DNA of 64,000 nt from Ampullaceana balthica (Eukaryota; Mollusca; Gastropoda; Lymnaeidae): NCBI GenBank assembly GCA_944989445.1, contig CALYLW010001378.1, forward strand, positions 53,501 to 117,500, given 5' to 3'. This document shows positions 1 to 12,800 of this stretch, in pieces. The position numbers and the translations under genes were made by a program. How positions within the stretch are numbered: the stretch's first letter is position 1; every line of letters starts with the position of its first letter. The notes beneath the pieces are model-generated. The model ran no database searches. It was not told the origin of the DNA and was given only the letters and a program-made list of their open reading frames with translations.

Positions 1-204
1 AAATAATTTTAAAGCAAACTTCTCATCAATCTCTACTTCTCGATCCTTCCAGCCGACAACAGGTCGATACGTGGTAACTATGATCAAGTGAGATAAATGA
101 GCCGGACTGGTCAGTGGAGCGGTCACTGAAAGTGAAAGAAAAACTTCTGACAAATGTGAACCTCAAGTTATTTGTCGGTGTCTGGGTCAGTTGGTTTCAA
201 AATG

Positions 205-470
205 GTCAGCAGCAACTACACATTGAATACATTTGTAGTGTGGTCAGCAGCAACTATCCATTCAATACATTTGTAGTGTGGTCAGCAGCAACTACCCATT
301 CAATACATTTGTAGTGTGGTCAGCAGCAACTACCCATTCAATACATTTGTAGTAAGGTCAGCAGAAACAACCCATTCAATACATTTGTAGTGTGGTCAGT
401 TCCAACTACCCATTTAATACATTTGTAGGGTGGTCAGCAGCAATAACCTATTTAATAAATTTGTAGTGTG
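205..470. repeat. 38-bp minisatellite, 7 copies
   Basis: The unit contains GTCAGCAGCAACTACCCATT followed by CAATACATTTGTAGTGTG. Copy starts at 205 and 243 fix the 38-bp period. The first copies are nearly identical and the last two are decayed, so the array is frayed at its right end. Short frames across it are chance. Confidence 0.95.
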
Positions 471-990
471 GTCAGTATAGTGTGCACATCAAATTGTTAA
501 ACCAACTATTGATCAGTACCAAGTAAACAATAAATGGATAAACTAAATGCTAGGTGGCATTCATTTATCAAATTCTTAAACCAAAATAATGATTTGTAAT
601 TATTAAATAGTATTCATAATAAAGGAAGATATTTTAGGAACCATCTAACTAATTAGAGATTCTGAAATAATAAACTGAACAAAAAGTGGAACACTTGTAT
701 GACTATAGCTAGACTTAACGAACACATCTCGTTACATATCATAAAACCTTCATTCGGCATATACGTAAGTAAAACGCAACAGCTACATTAAATAAAATAC
801 AAATGTTACAAGTCCTGTCACACAGATAGAACTGTTGTCACGTAACTTGTTCCTGCTCAGTAGTTTCACCAATTTTTATCACCACTCAGCTTATTCACTT
901 CTCGTACATTTGAATGTGTTTCTTTTGTGAATTGTGGGAGCGAAAGGCGTAGTTAATTAGGGCAGTGACGTATTAGCGGTGATGACCTTT
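471..990. other. Single-copy AT-rich spacer
   Basis: I see no coding frame, transposon terminus or repeat here. It separates the 38-bp and 16-bp arrays. Confidence 0.6.
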
Positions 991-1582
991 GGACGGTATG
1001 ACGTGTGGACGGTATGACGTGTGGACGGTATGACGTGTGGACGGTATGACGTGTGGACGATATGACGTGTGGAAGGTATGACGTGTGGACGGTATGACGT
1101 GTGGACGGTATGATGTGTGGACGGTATGACGTGTGGACGGTATGACGTGTGGACGGTATGACGTGTGGACGGTATGACGTGTGGACGGTATGACGTGTGG
1201 ACGATATGACGTGTGGACGGTATGACGTGTGGACGGTATGATGTAAGGACGGTATGATGTGTGGACGGTATGACGTGTGGACGGTATGACGTACGAACGG
1301 TATGACGTGTGGACGGTATGACGTGTGGACTGTATGATGTGTGGTCGGTATGATGTGTGGACGGTATGACGTAAAGACGGTATGACGTGTGGACGGTATG
1401 ACGTGTGGACGGTATGAGGTGTGGACGGTATGATGTGTGGACGGTATGATGTGTGGACGGTATGACGTAAGGACGGTATGATGTGTGGACGGTATGACGT
1501 AAGGACGGTATGATGTGTGGACGGTATGACGTGTGGATGGTATGATGTGTGGACGGTATGATATGTGGACGGTATAACGTGT
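991..1582. repeat. 16-bp minisatellite carrying TGACGT, ~37 copies
   Basis: The unit is GGACGGTATGACGTGT. Variants are TGATGT for TGACGT, and GTAAGG or GTACGA for GTGTGG. Most copies carry TGACGT, the half-site core bound by CREB/ATF-type bZIP proteins. Since 3 x 16 bp equals 16 codons, a stop-free minus-strand frame of about 218 codons arises without implying a protein. Confidence 0.95.
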
Positions 1583-1880
1583 CTTGACTTCACTGGTTTA
1601 ATCAAGTCAAATTCTTCAGCAGCCGACAAACTATATGAAGTCTAGGCTCAATACGTCATGTAACGATAGCAGACAACTAGACCATACACGTCATGTAATG
1701 ACAGCAGAGAACTAGGCCAGACACGTCTTGTAACGATTTATCAACGGTAAATTATGGATAATCTACACATCAATTTTAGTATATATTTCATTGAATTTTA
1801 GAAAGGTAGATTTAAGATACATTGCCGTGATTAAAGAAATGCTTTCAATGGTACTGGGTGTGGGAAGCGGCTGGACAATT

Positions 1881-2486
1881 TATGGGCCATACTGGTGGGA
1901 CTGGATAAACTTACAATGGGCGATACTGGTATGACTGGATAAACTTACAATGGGCCATACTGGTGGGACTGGATAAACTTACAATGGGCCATACTGGTGT
2001 GACTGGATAAGCTTACAATGGGCCATACTGGTGGGACTGGATAAACTTACAATGGGCCATACTGGTGTGACTGGATAGATAAACTTACAATGGGCCATAC
2101 TGGTGGGACTGGATAAACTTACAATGGGCCATCCTGGTGGGACTGTAACTTACAATGGGCCATACTGGTGTGACTGTAACTTACAATGGGCCATACTGGT
2201 GGGACTGTAACTTACAATGGGCCATACTGGTGAGACTGGATAAACTTACAATGGGCCATACTGGTGGGACTGTAACTTACAATGGGCCATACTGGTGGGA
2301 CTGTAACTTACAATGGGCCATACTGGTGAGACTGGATGAACTTACAATGGGCCATACTGGTGAGACTGGATAAACTTACAATGGGCCATACTGGTGGGAC
2401 TGGATAAACTTACAATGGGCCATACTGGTGGGACTGGATAAACTTACAATGGGCCATACTGGTGGGACTGGATAAACTTACAATGA
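1881..2486. repeat. 34-bp/31-bp minisatellite, ~18 copies
   Basis: The core is ACAATGGGCCATACTGGTGG with a linker of either GGACTGGATAAACTT (34-bp unit) or the shorter GGACTGTAACTT (31-bp unit). The short form is confined to the middle, around 2130-2320, which suggests local spread of a 3-bp deletion variant. Confidence 0.95.
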
Positions 2487-2704
2487 AATTCTCTACCATT
2501 GCATATTCGGGATTTTCTACTGAGGCCTTTAATACTGTACTAAGAACACATGTTCTCAATCTTTACTTTCCGAAATTAACAATAAAAAAATTTCTCTGAC
2601 AATTAAACATAACCTATATGCACCGTCATGTCAGTATATGTTGTTATGATTTACATCTTAGTGTTTTAAATTTAATGTTTATATAAATATATATTTTACT
2701 ATCT

Positions 2705-2790
2705 TTATGTGAAGCGCTGTGAGCCTATCTGCTTACTTGGATAATGCGCTTTACCAGCTCTCAAATTATTATTATTATGACCATAAATAA
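2705..2790 (+). mobile_element. Solo LINE/SINE 3' tail
   Basis: It contains GTGAAGCGCTGTGAGCC, then GGATAATGCGCTTTACC, ending in an (ATT)n run. The same arrangement ends the LINE at 37410-37500 (AAGCGCTGTGAGCC, then ATAGCGCTATATAAAT and ATT repeats), so this is the 3' end of a related, severely 5'-truncated element. No coding part remains. The clade cannot be assigned from the tail alone. Confidence 0.65.
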
Positions 2791-3824
2791 AACCTCCATT
2801 TTCAAACGAAAGGCGTGTCCAGAAATGGGGCAGTAAATGTGCCCCAAACAAAGCATTTGTGATAAGAAATTCGACTGGTTTCAACAGAGGTGTTCTGAGA
2901 TTTTCAAATTCAAGGGCAGAACAACGTGTCGAACAGAAATGCTTTTACATTTTATATATAGTTTAACTAATTTCGGCTCTTGGCATTTCGGCGCTTTCAA
3001 AATTTGTGTAATATTGCGAAAAAAGAGGAAGGACGTATTGTAAATATTCTGGTCTATGGAAAGTTGGAAGTAGGTGTAATGAATATAACGGAAGTAGAAT
3101 TGAAGGGAACAGTAAGGAGATCACTGCCGAGCACTGTTCTAGGTGGCGATCAGGAGAGTGTGAGGGAGTCAGTCAGGCTAAGGCAGCTCGTAGCAACATC
3201 CTTGCAACCTTAAGTTAAAGGTTTTATGAACAAATGTCCGTCCCGTTAGCCATTTAACCAATTTTAAATAAAAGCTAACATTTCACATTTCATAAGTTAC
3301 TAGCCTCCGCATTGGTACAATGCTTAGAATTAACCTTTTGTTTCTAGGATAGGCAGATTCCATTTGAAGATAAATTCCTCTTTTTACACATCTTCATATT
3401 CCAAGTAAATCACGTGACGTAGATGATACAAACTGATATCATTTGCATCATAGATCTTGCAAGATTGGATTTTTGTTGTTGTTGATGTTTTTTGTTTTGT
3501 TTTGAATTTAGACTACTAACTTCCTCACATACGCATGCACAAGAAATCTCTACCCTGAACACATTCACGCACACACAAATAACACACATCAAACACATAA
3601 TCCAATACGCCAAATCAAACCCGTACAGCCATGCACTATCTCTACATGCCACATCAACTAACACATCGTTATAGTCCATCGCTTATACACAAATACAGGT
3701 ATAGAAACACCTCACGTCAAGAGAAGAACAAGACGAATAAACAATTCATGGCATACACTGAACAATTCTCCACTTATGACAAAAAAGGACATCAATACTC
3801 CAAAAACAATTCCAAAAATACAAC
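2791..3824. other. Low-copy region without a recognisable gene
   Basis: Frames of 60-89 codons lie on both strands, but none shows a recognisable domain, signal peptide or splice-consistent context. Toward the right edge the plus strand becomes rich in A and C and grades into the 23-bp array. Confidence 0.5.
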
Positions 3825-6325
3825 CTAATAACACACAAAATACCCCACCTTAAAATACACATATAACCCACCTTATAAAACACAAATACCCCAACTTATA
3901 ACACACAAATACCCCACCTTATAACACACAAATACACCCCATTATAACACACAAATACCCCACCTTATAACACACAAATACCCCACATTATAACACACTA
4001 ATACCCCACCTTATAACACAAATACCCTACATTATAACACACAAATACCCCACCTTATAACACACAAATACCCCACATTATAACACACAAATACCCCACC
4101 TTATAACACACAAATACCCCACATTATAAAACACAAATACACCACCTTATAACACACAAATGCCCCACATTATAACATACAAATACCCCACCTTATAACA
4201 CACTAATACCCCACATTATAACACACAAATACCCCACATTATAACACACAAATACCCAACCTTATAACACACAAATACCCCACCTTATATCACACAAATA
4301 CCCCACATTATAACACACAAATACCCCACCTTATAACACACAAATACACCACCTTATAACACACAAATACCCCAACTTATAACATACAAATACCCCACAT
4401 TATAACACACACATACCCAACCTTATAACACACAAATACCCCACATTATAACACACAAATACCCCACATTATAACACACAAATACCCCACAATATAACAC
4501 ACAAATGACCCACCTAATAACACACAAATACCCCACATTATAACACACAAATACCCAACCTTATAACACACAAATACCCCACATTATAACACACAAATAT
4601 CCAACCTTATAACACACAATACCCCACCTTATATCACACAAATACCCCACATTATAACACACAAATACCCCACATTATAACACACAAATGCCCCACATTA
4701 TAACACACAAATACCCCACATTATAACACACAAATACCCAACCTTATAACACACAATACCCCACCTTATCCACAAATACCCCACTATAAACACAAATACC
4801 CACATTATAAACACAAATACCCCACCTTATATCACACAAATACCCCACCTTATAACACACAAATACCCCACATTATAACACAAATACCCCACCTTATAAC
4901 ACACAAATTCCCCACCTTATATCACACAAATATCCCACATTATAACACAAATACCCCACCTTATAACACACAAATACCCCACCTTATATCACACAAATAC
5001 CCCGCATTATAACACAAATACCCCACCTTATAACACACAAATACACCACATTATAACACACAAATACCCCACCTTATAACACACACATACCCCACATTAT
5101 AACACAAATACCCCACCTTATATCACACAAATATCCCACCTTATAATACACAAATATCCCACCTTATAACACAAAAATTCCCTACCTTAAACACACAAAT
5201 ATCCCACCTTGTAACACAAAAATATCCCACCTTATAACACACAAATACCCCACATTATAACACTCAAATACCCCACCTTATAACACACAAATACCCCACC
5301 TTATAACACACCAATACCCCACCTTATATCACACAAATACCCCACCTTATAACACACAAATACCTCACCTTATAACACTCAAATACCCCACCTTATAACA
5401 CACAATACCCCACCTTATAACACACCAATACCCCACCTTATAACACACAAATACCCCACCTTATAACACACAAATATCCCACCTGATAATACACAAAAAT
5501 CCCACCTTATAACACAAAAATATCCCACCTTATAACACACAAATATCCCACCTTAAATACACAAATACCCCACCTTATAACACACCAATACTCCACCTTA
5601 TAACACACAAATATCCCACCTTATAACACACAAATACTCCACCATATAACACACAAATATCCCACATTATAGCATACAAATACCCCACCTTATAACACAC
5701 AAATACCCCACATTATAACATACAAATATCCCACCTTAAACACACAAATACCCCACATTATAACATACAAATACCCCACCTTAAAACACACAAATACCCC
5801 ACATTATAACACACAAATTCCCCACCTTGTAACACACAAATACCCCACATTATAACACACAAATACCCCACCTTATAACACACAAATACCCCACATTATA
5901 ACACACAAATACCCCACCTTATAACACACAAATACCCCACATTATAACACACAAATACCCCACCTTATAACACACAAATACCCCACATTATAACACACAA
6001 ATACCCCACCTTATAACACACAAATACCCCACCTTATAACACACCAATACCCCACCTTATATCACACAAATACCCCACTTTATAACATACAAATACCCCA
6101 CCTTATAACACACCAATACTCCACCTTATATCACACAAATACCCCACATTATAACATACAAATACCCCACCTTATAACATACAAATACCCCACCTTATAA
6201 CACAAAAACCCTACTTTATGGCACATAAAAATACCTAACGTTTTAATACACACAACTACCCAACTTATAAAACACAGAAATACCCAGCCTCATAATACAA
6301 ACAAATACCCCACTTTATGATACAC
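3825..6325. repeat. 23-bp minisatellite, ~105 copies, partly dimeric
   Basis: The unit is close to AATACCCCACCTTATAACAC plus ACA. Two versions, CCACCTTATAA and CCACATTATAA, alternate strictly over 5850-6010, giving a 46-bp dimer. Elsewhere they are mixed. Degenerate copies (TATCCC, CACTCAAA, missing bases) are frequent, so this array is older or less homogenised than the 35-bp array beside it. Confidence 0.95.
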
Positions 6326-6660
6326 ACAAATACCCCACCTTATAAATAAACCAAAATACCCCACCTTATAAATAAACCAAAATACCCCACCTTATCAATA
6401 AACCAAAATACCCCACCTTATAAATAACCAAAATACCCCACCTTATCAATAAACCAAAATACCCCACCTTATAAATAAACCAAAATACCCCACCTTATAA
6501 ATAAACCAAAATACCCCACCTTATCAATAAACCAAAATGCCCCACCTTATAAATAAACCAAAATACCCCACCTTATCAATAAACCAAAATACCCCACCTT
6601 ATAAATAAACCAAAATAACCCACCTTGTAACATAACTCATATACTCCACTTTATAACTAA
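6326..6660. repeat. 26-bp derivative of the 23-bp array
   Basis: The unit is CCAAAATACCCCACCTTATA followed by AATAAA. It shares ATACCCCACCTTRTAA with the preceding array and with the array at 24711-26110. Two variants, TTATAAATAAA and TTATCAATAAA, are interspersed. The last copies (CTTGTAACATAACTCA, then TTATAACTAAAC) resemble the distant 26-bp array more than the neighbouring 23-bp one. Confidence 0.9.
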
Positions 6661-6752
6661 ACGAACAAACCACACTGTCAGGTCTCATAGTATAGCTCTC
6701 CAATTACATACAACACACTAAAATGACACAAGTCTATATAAACAATTCCATG

Positions 6753-6758
6753 TTTATT
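6753..6758 (-). promoter_or_regulatory. Candidate LTR polyadenylation signal AATAAA
   Basis: TTTATT on the plus strand reads AATAAA on the minus strand, 77 bp before the proposed LTR end at 6676. A similar spacing is seen in the LTRs at 43388 and 62534. Confidence 0.4.
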
Positions 6759-6860
6759 CCACTGTACACAAACTGGCTGTCCTGCCTGGACAGTACATAT
6801 ACAACTGGCTGTACACACAAATCGACACTATAGTTTACTTCACAAGCATTGTCCCAACAT

Positions 6861-9800
6861 CTCCATATACACAAAACTCATCTTAGTCCCCACATCTCCA
6901 TATACACAAAACTCATCTTAGTCCCCACATCTCCATATACACAAAACTCATCTTAGTCCCCACATCTCCATATACACAAAACTCATCTTAGTCCCCACAT
7001 CTCCATATACACAAAACTCATCTTAGTCCCCACATCTCCATATACACAAAACTCATCTTAGTCCCCACATCTCCATATACACAAAACTCATCTTAGTCCC
7101 CACATCTCCATATACACAAAACTCATCTTAGTCCCCCACTCATATCACAAAACTCATCTTAGTCCCCACATCTCCATATACACAAAACTCATCTTAGTCC
7201 CCACATCTCCATATACACAAAACTCATCTTAGTCCCCACATCTCCATATACACAAAACTCATCTTAGTCCCCACATCTCCATATACACAAAACTCATCTT
7301 AGTCCCCACATCTCCATATACACAAAACTCATCTTAGTCCCCACATCTCCATATACACAAAACTCATCTTAGTCCCCACATCTCCATATACACAAAACTC
7401 ATCTTAGTCCCCACATCTCCATATACACAAAACTCATCTTAGTCCCCACATCTCCATATACACAAAACTCATCTTAGTCCCCACATCTCCATATACACAA
7501 AACTCATCTTAGTCCCCACATCTCCATATACACAAAACTCATCTTAGTCCCCACATCTCCATATACACAAAACTCATCTTAGTCCCCACATCTCCATATA
7601 CACAAAACTCATCTTAGTCCCCACATCTCCATATACACAAAACTCATCTTAGTCCCCACATCTCCATATACACAAAACTCATCTTAGTCCCCACATCTCC
7701 ATATACACAAAACTCATCTTAGTCCCCACATCTCCATATACACAAAACTCATCTTAGTCCCCACATCTCCATATACACAAAACTCATCTTAGTCCCCACA
7801 TCTCCATATACACAAAACTCATCTTAGTCCCCACATCTCCATATACACAAAACTCATCTTAGTCCCCACATCTCCATATACACAAAACTCATCTTAGTCC
7901 CCACATCTCCATATTCACAAAACTCATCTTAGTCCCCACATCTCCATATACACAAAACTCATCTTAGTCCCCACATCTCCATATACACAAAACTCATCTT
8001 AGTCCCCACATCTCCATATACACAAAACTCATCTTAGTCCCCACATCTCCATATTCACAAAACTCATCTTAGTCCCCACATCTCCATATACACAAAACTC
8101 ATCTTAGTCCCCACATCTCCATATACACAAAACTCATCTTAGTCCCCACATCTCCATATACACAAAACTCATCTTAGTCCCCACATCTCCATATACACAA
8201 AACTCATCTTAGTCCCCACATCTCCATATACACAAAACTCATCTTAGTCCCCACATCTCCATATACACAAAACTCATCTTAGTCCCCACATCTCCATATA
8301 CACAAAACTCATCTTAGTCCCCACATCTCCATATACACAAAACTCATCTTAGTCCCCACATCTCCATATACACAAAACTCATCTTAGTCCCCACATCTCC
8401 ATATACACAAAACTCATCTTAGTCCCCACATCTCCATATACACAAAACTCATCTTAGTCCCCACATCTCCATATACACAAAACTCATCTTAGTCCCCACA
8501 TCTCCATATACACAAAACTCATCTTAGTCCCCACATCTCCATATACACAAAACTCATCTTAGTCCCCACATCTCCATATACACAAAACTCATCTTAGTCC
8601 CCACATCTCCATATACACAAAACTCATCTTAGTCCCCACATCTCCATATACACAAAACTCATCTTAGTCCCCACATCTCCATATACACAAAACTCATCTT
8701 AGTCCCCACATCTCCATATACACAAAACTCATCTTAGTCCCCACATCTCCATATACACAAAACTCATCTTAGTCCCCACATCTCCATATACACAAAACTC
8801 ATCTTAGTCCCCACATCTCCATATACACAAAACTCATCTTAGTCCCCACATCTCCATATTCACAAAACTCATCTTAGTCCCCACATCTCCATATACACAA
8901 AACTCATCTTAGTCCCCACATCTCCATATACACAAAACTCATCTTAGTCCCCACATCTCCATATACACAAAACTCATCTTAGTCCCCACATCTCCATATT
9001 CACAAAACTCATCTTAGTCCCCACATCTCCATATTCACAAAACTCATCTTAGTCCCCACATCTCCATATACACAAAACTCATCTTAGTCCCCACATCTCC
9101 ATATACACAAAACTCATCTTAGTCCCCACATCTCCATATTCACAAAACTCATCTTAGTCCCCACATCTCCATATACACAAAACTCATCTTAGTCCCCACA
9201 TCTCCATATACACAAAACTCATCTTAGTCCCCACATCTCCATATACACAAAACTCATCTTAGTCCCCACATCTCCATATACACAAAACTCATCTTAGTCC
9301 CCACATCTCCATATACACAAAACTCATCTTAGTCCCCACATCTCCATATACACAAAACTCATCTTAGTCCCCACATCTCCATATACACAAAACTCATCTT
9401 AGTCCCCACATCTCCATATACACAAAACTCATCTTAGTCCCCACATCTCCATATACACAAAACTCATCTTAGTCCCCACATCTCCATATACACAAAACTC
9501 ATCTTAGTCCCCACATCTCCATATACACAAAACTCATCTTAGTCCCCACATCTCCATATACACAAAACTCATCTTAGTCCCCACATCTCCATATACACAA
9601 AACTCATCTTAGTCCCCACATCTCCATATACACAAAACTCATCTTAGTCCCCACATCTCCATATACACAAAACTCATCTTAGTCCCCACATCTCCATATA
9701 CACAAAACTCATCTTAGTCCCCACATCTCCATATACACAAAACTCATCTTAGTCCCCACATCTCCATATTCACAAAACTCATCTTAGTCCCCACATCTCC

Positions 9801-12800
9801 ATATACACAAAACTCATCTTAGTCCCCACATCTCCATATACACAAAACTCATCTTAGTCCCCACATCTCCATATACACAAAACTCATCTTAGTCCCCACA
9901 TCTCCATATACACAAAACTCATCTTAGTCCCCACATCTCCATATACACAAAACTCATCTTAGTCCCCACATCTCCATATACACAAAACTCATCTTAGTCC
10001 CCACATCTCCATATTCACAAAACTCATCTTAGTCCCCACATCTCCATATACACAAAACTCATCTTAGTCCCCACATCTCCATATACACAAAACTCATCTT
10101 AGTCCCCACATCTCCATATTCACAAAACTCATCTTAGTCCCCACATCTCCATATACACAAAACTCATCTTAGTCCCCACATCTCCATATACACAAAACTC
10201 ATCTTAGTCCCCACATCTCCATATACACAAAACTCATCTTAGTCCCCACATCTCCATATTCACAAAACTCATCTTAGTCCCCACATCTCCATATACACAA
10301 AACTCATCTTAGTCCCCACATCTCCATATTCACAAAACTCATCTTAGTCCCCACATCTCCATATACACAAAACTCATCTTAGTCCCCACATCTCCATATA
10401 CACAAAACTCATCTTAGTCCCCACATCTCCATATACACAAAACTCATCTTAGTCCCCACATCTCCATATACACAAAACTCATCTTAGTCCCCACATCTCC
10501 ATATTCACAAAACTCATCTTAGTCCCCACATCTCCATATTCACAAAACTCATCTTAGTCCCCACATCTCCATATACACAAAACTCATCTTAGTCCCCACA
10601 TCTCCATATACACAAAACTCATCTTAGTCCCCACATCTCCATATTCACAAAACTCATCTTAGTCCCCACATCTCCATATACACAAAACTCATCTTAGTCC
10701 CCACATCTCCATATACACAAAACTCATCTTAGTCCCCACATCTCCATATACACAAAACTCATCTTAGTCCCCACATCTCCATATACACAAAACTCATCTT
10801 AGTCCCCACATCTCCATATACACAAAACTCATCTTAGTCCCCACATCTCCATATACACAAAACTCATCTTAGTCCCCACATCTCCATATACACAAAACTC
10901 ATCTTAGTCCCCACATCTCCATATACACAAAACTCATCTTAGTCCCCACATCTCCATATACACAAAACTCATCTTAGTCCCCACATCTCCATATACACAA
11001 AACTCATCTTAGTCCCCACATCTCCATATACACAAAACTCATCTTAGTCCCCACATCTCCATATACACAAAACTCATCTTAGTCCCCACATCTCCATATA
11101 CACAAAACTCATCTTAGTCCCCACATCTCCATATACACAAAACTCATCTTAGTCCCCACATCTCCATATACACAAAACTCATCTTAGTCCCCACATCTCC
11201 ATATACACAAAACTCATCTTAGTCCCCACATCTCCATATACACAAAACTCATCTTAGTCCCCACATCTCCATATACACAAAACTCATCTTAGTCCCCACA
11301 TCTCCATATACACAAAACTCATCTTAGTCCCCACATCTCCATATACACAAAACTCATCTTAGTCCCCACATCTCCATATACACAAAACTCATCTTAGTCC
11401 CCACATCTCCATATACACAAAACTCATCTTAGTCCCCACATCTCCATATACACAAAACTCATCTTAGTCCCCACATCTCCATATACACAAAACTCATCTT
11501 AGTCCCCACATCTCCATATACACAAAACTCATCTTAGTCCCCACATCTCCATATACACAAAACTCATCTTAGTCCCCACATCTCCATATACACAAAACTC
11601 ATCTTAGTCCCCACATCTCCATATACACAAAACTCATCTTAGTCCCCACATCTCCATATACACAAAACTCATCTTAGTCCCCACATCTCCATATACACAA
11701 AACTCATCTTAGTCCCCACATCTCCATATACACAAAACTCATCTTAGTCCCCACATCTCCATATACACAAAACTCATCTTAGTCCCCACATCTCCATATA
11801 CACAAAACTCATCTTAGTCCCCACATCTCCATATACACAAAACTCATCTTAGTCCCCACATCTCCATATACACAAAACTCATCTTAGTCCCCACATCTCC
11901 ATATACACAAAACTCATCTTAGTCCCCACATCTCCATATACACAAAACTCATCTTAGTCCCCACATCTCCATATACACAAAACTCATCTTAGTCCCCACA
12001 TCTCCATATACACAAAACTCATCTTAGTCCCCACATCTCCATATACACAAAACTCATCTTAGTCCCCACATCTCCATATACACAAAACTCATCTTAGTCC
12101 CCACATCTCCATATACACAAAACTCATCTTAGTCCCCACATCTCCATATACACAAAACTCATCTTAGTCCCCACATCTCCATATACACAAAACTCATCTT
12201 AGTCCCCACATCTCCATATACACAAAACTCATCTTAGTCCCCACATCTCCATATACACAAAACTCATCTTAGTCCCCACATCTCCATATACACAAAACTC
12301 ATCTTAGTCCCCACATCTCCATATACACAAAACTCATCTTAGTCCCCACATCTCCATATACACAAAACTCATCTTAGTCCCCACATCTCCATATACACAA
12401 AACTCATCTTAGTCCCCACATCTCCATATACACAAAACTCATCTTAGTCCCCACATCTCCATATACACAAAACTCATCTTAGTCCCCACATCTCCATATA
12501 CACAAAACTCATCTTAGTCCCCACATCTCCATATACACAAAACTCATCTTAGTCCCCACATCTCCATATACACAAAACTCATCTTAGTCCCCACATCTCC
12601 ATATACACAAAACTCATCTTAGTCCCCACATCTCCATATACACAAAACTCATCTTAGTCCCCACATCTCCATATACACAAAACTCATCTTAGTCCCCACA
12701 TCTCCATATACACAAAACTCATCTTAGTCCCCACATCTCCATATACACAAAACTCATCTTAGTCCCCACATCTCCATATACACAAAACTCATCTTAGTCC

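Noticed and set aside
2837..3213. Two overlapping 68-77-codon frames as small genes
   Set aside because: No homology that I recognise, no initiation context, and they overlap in different frames.
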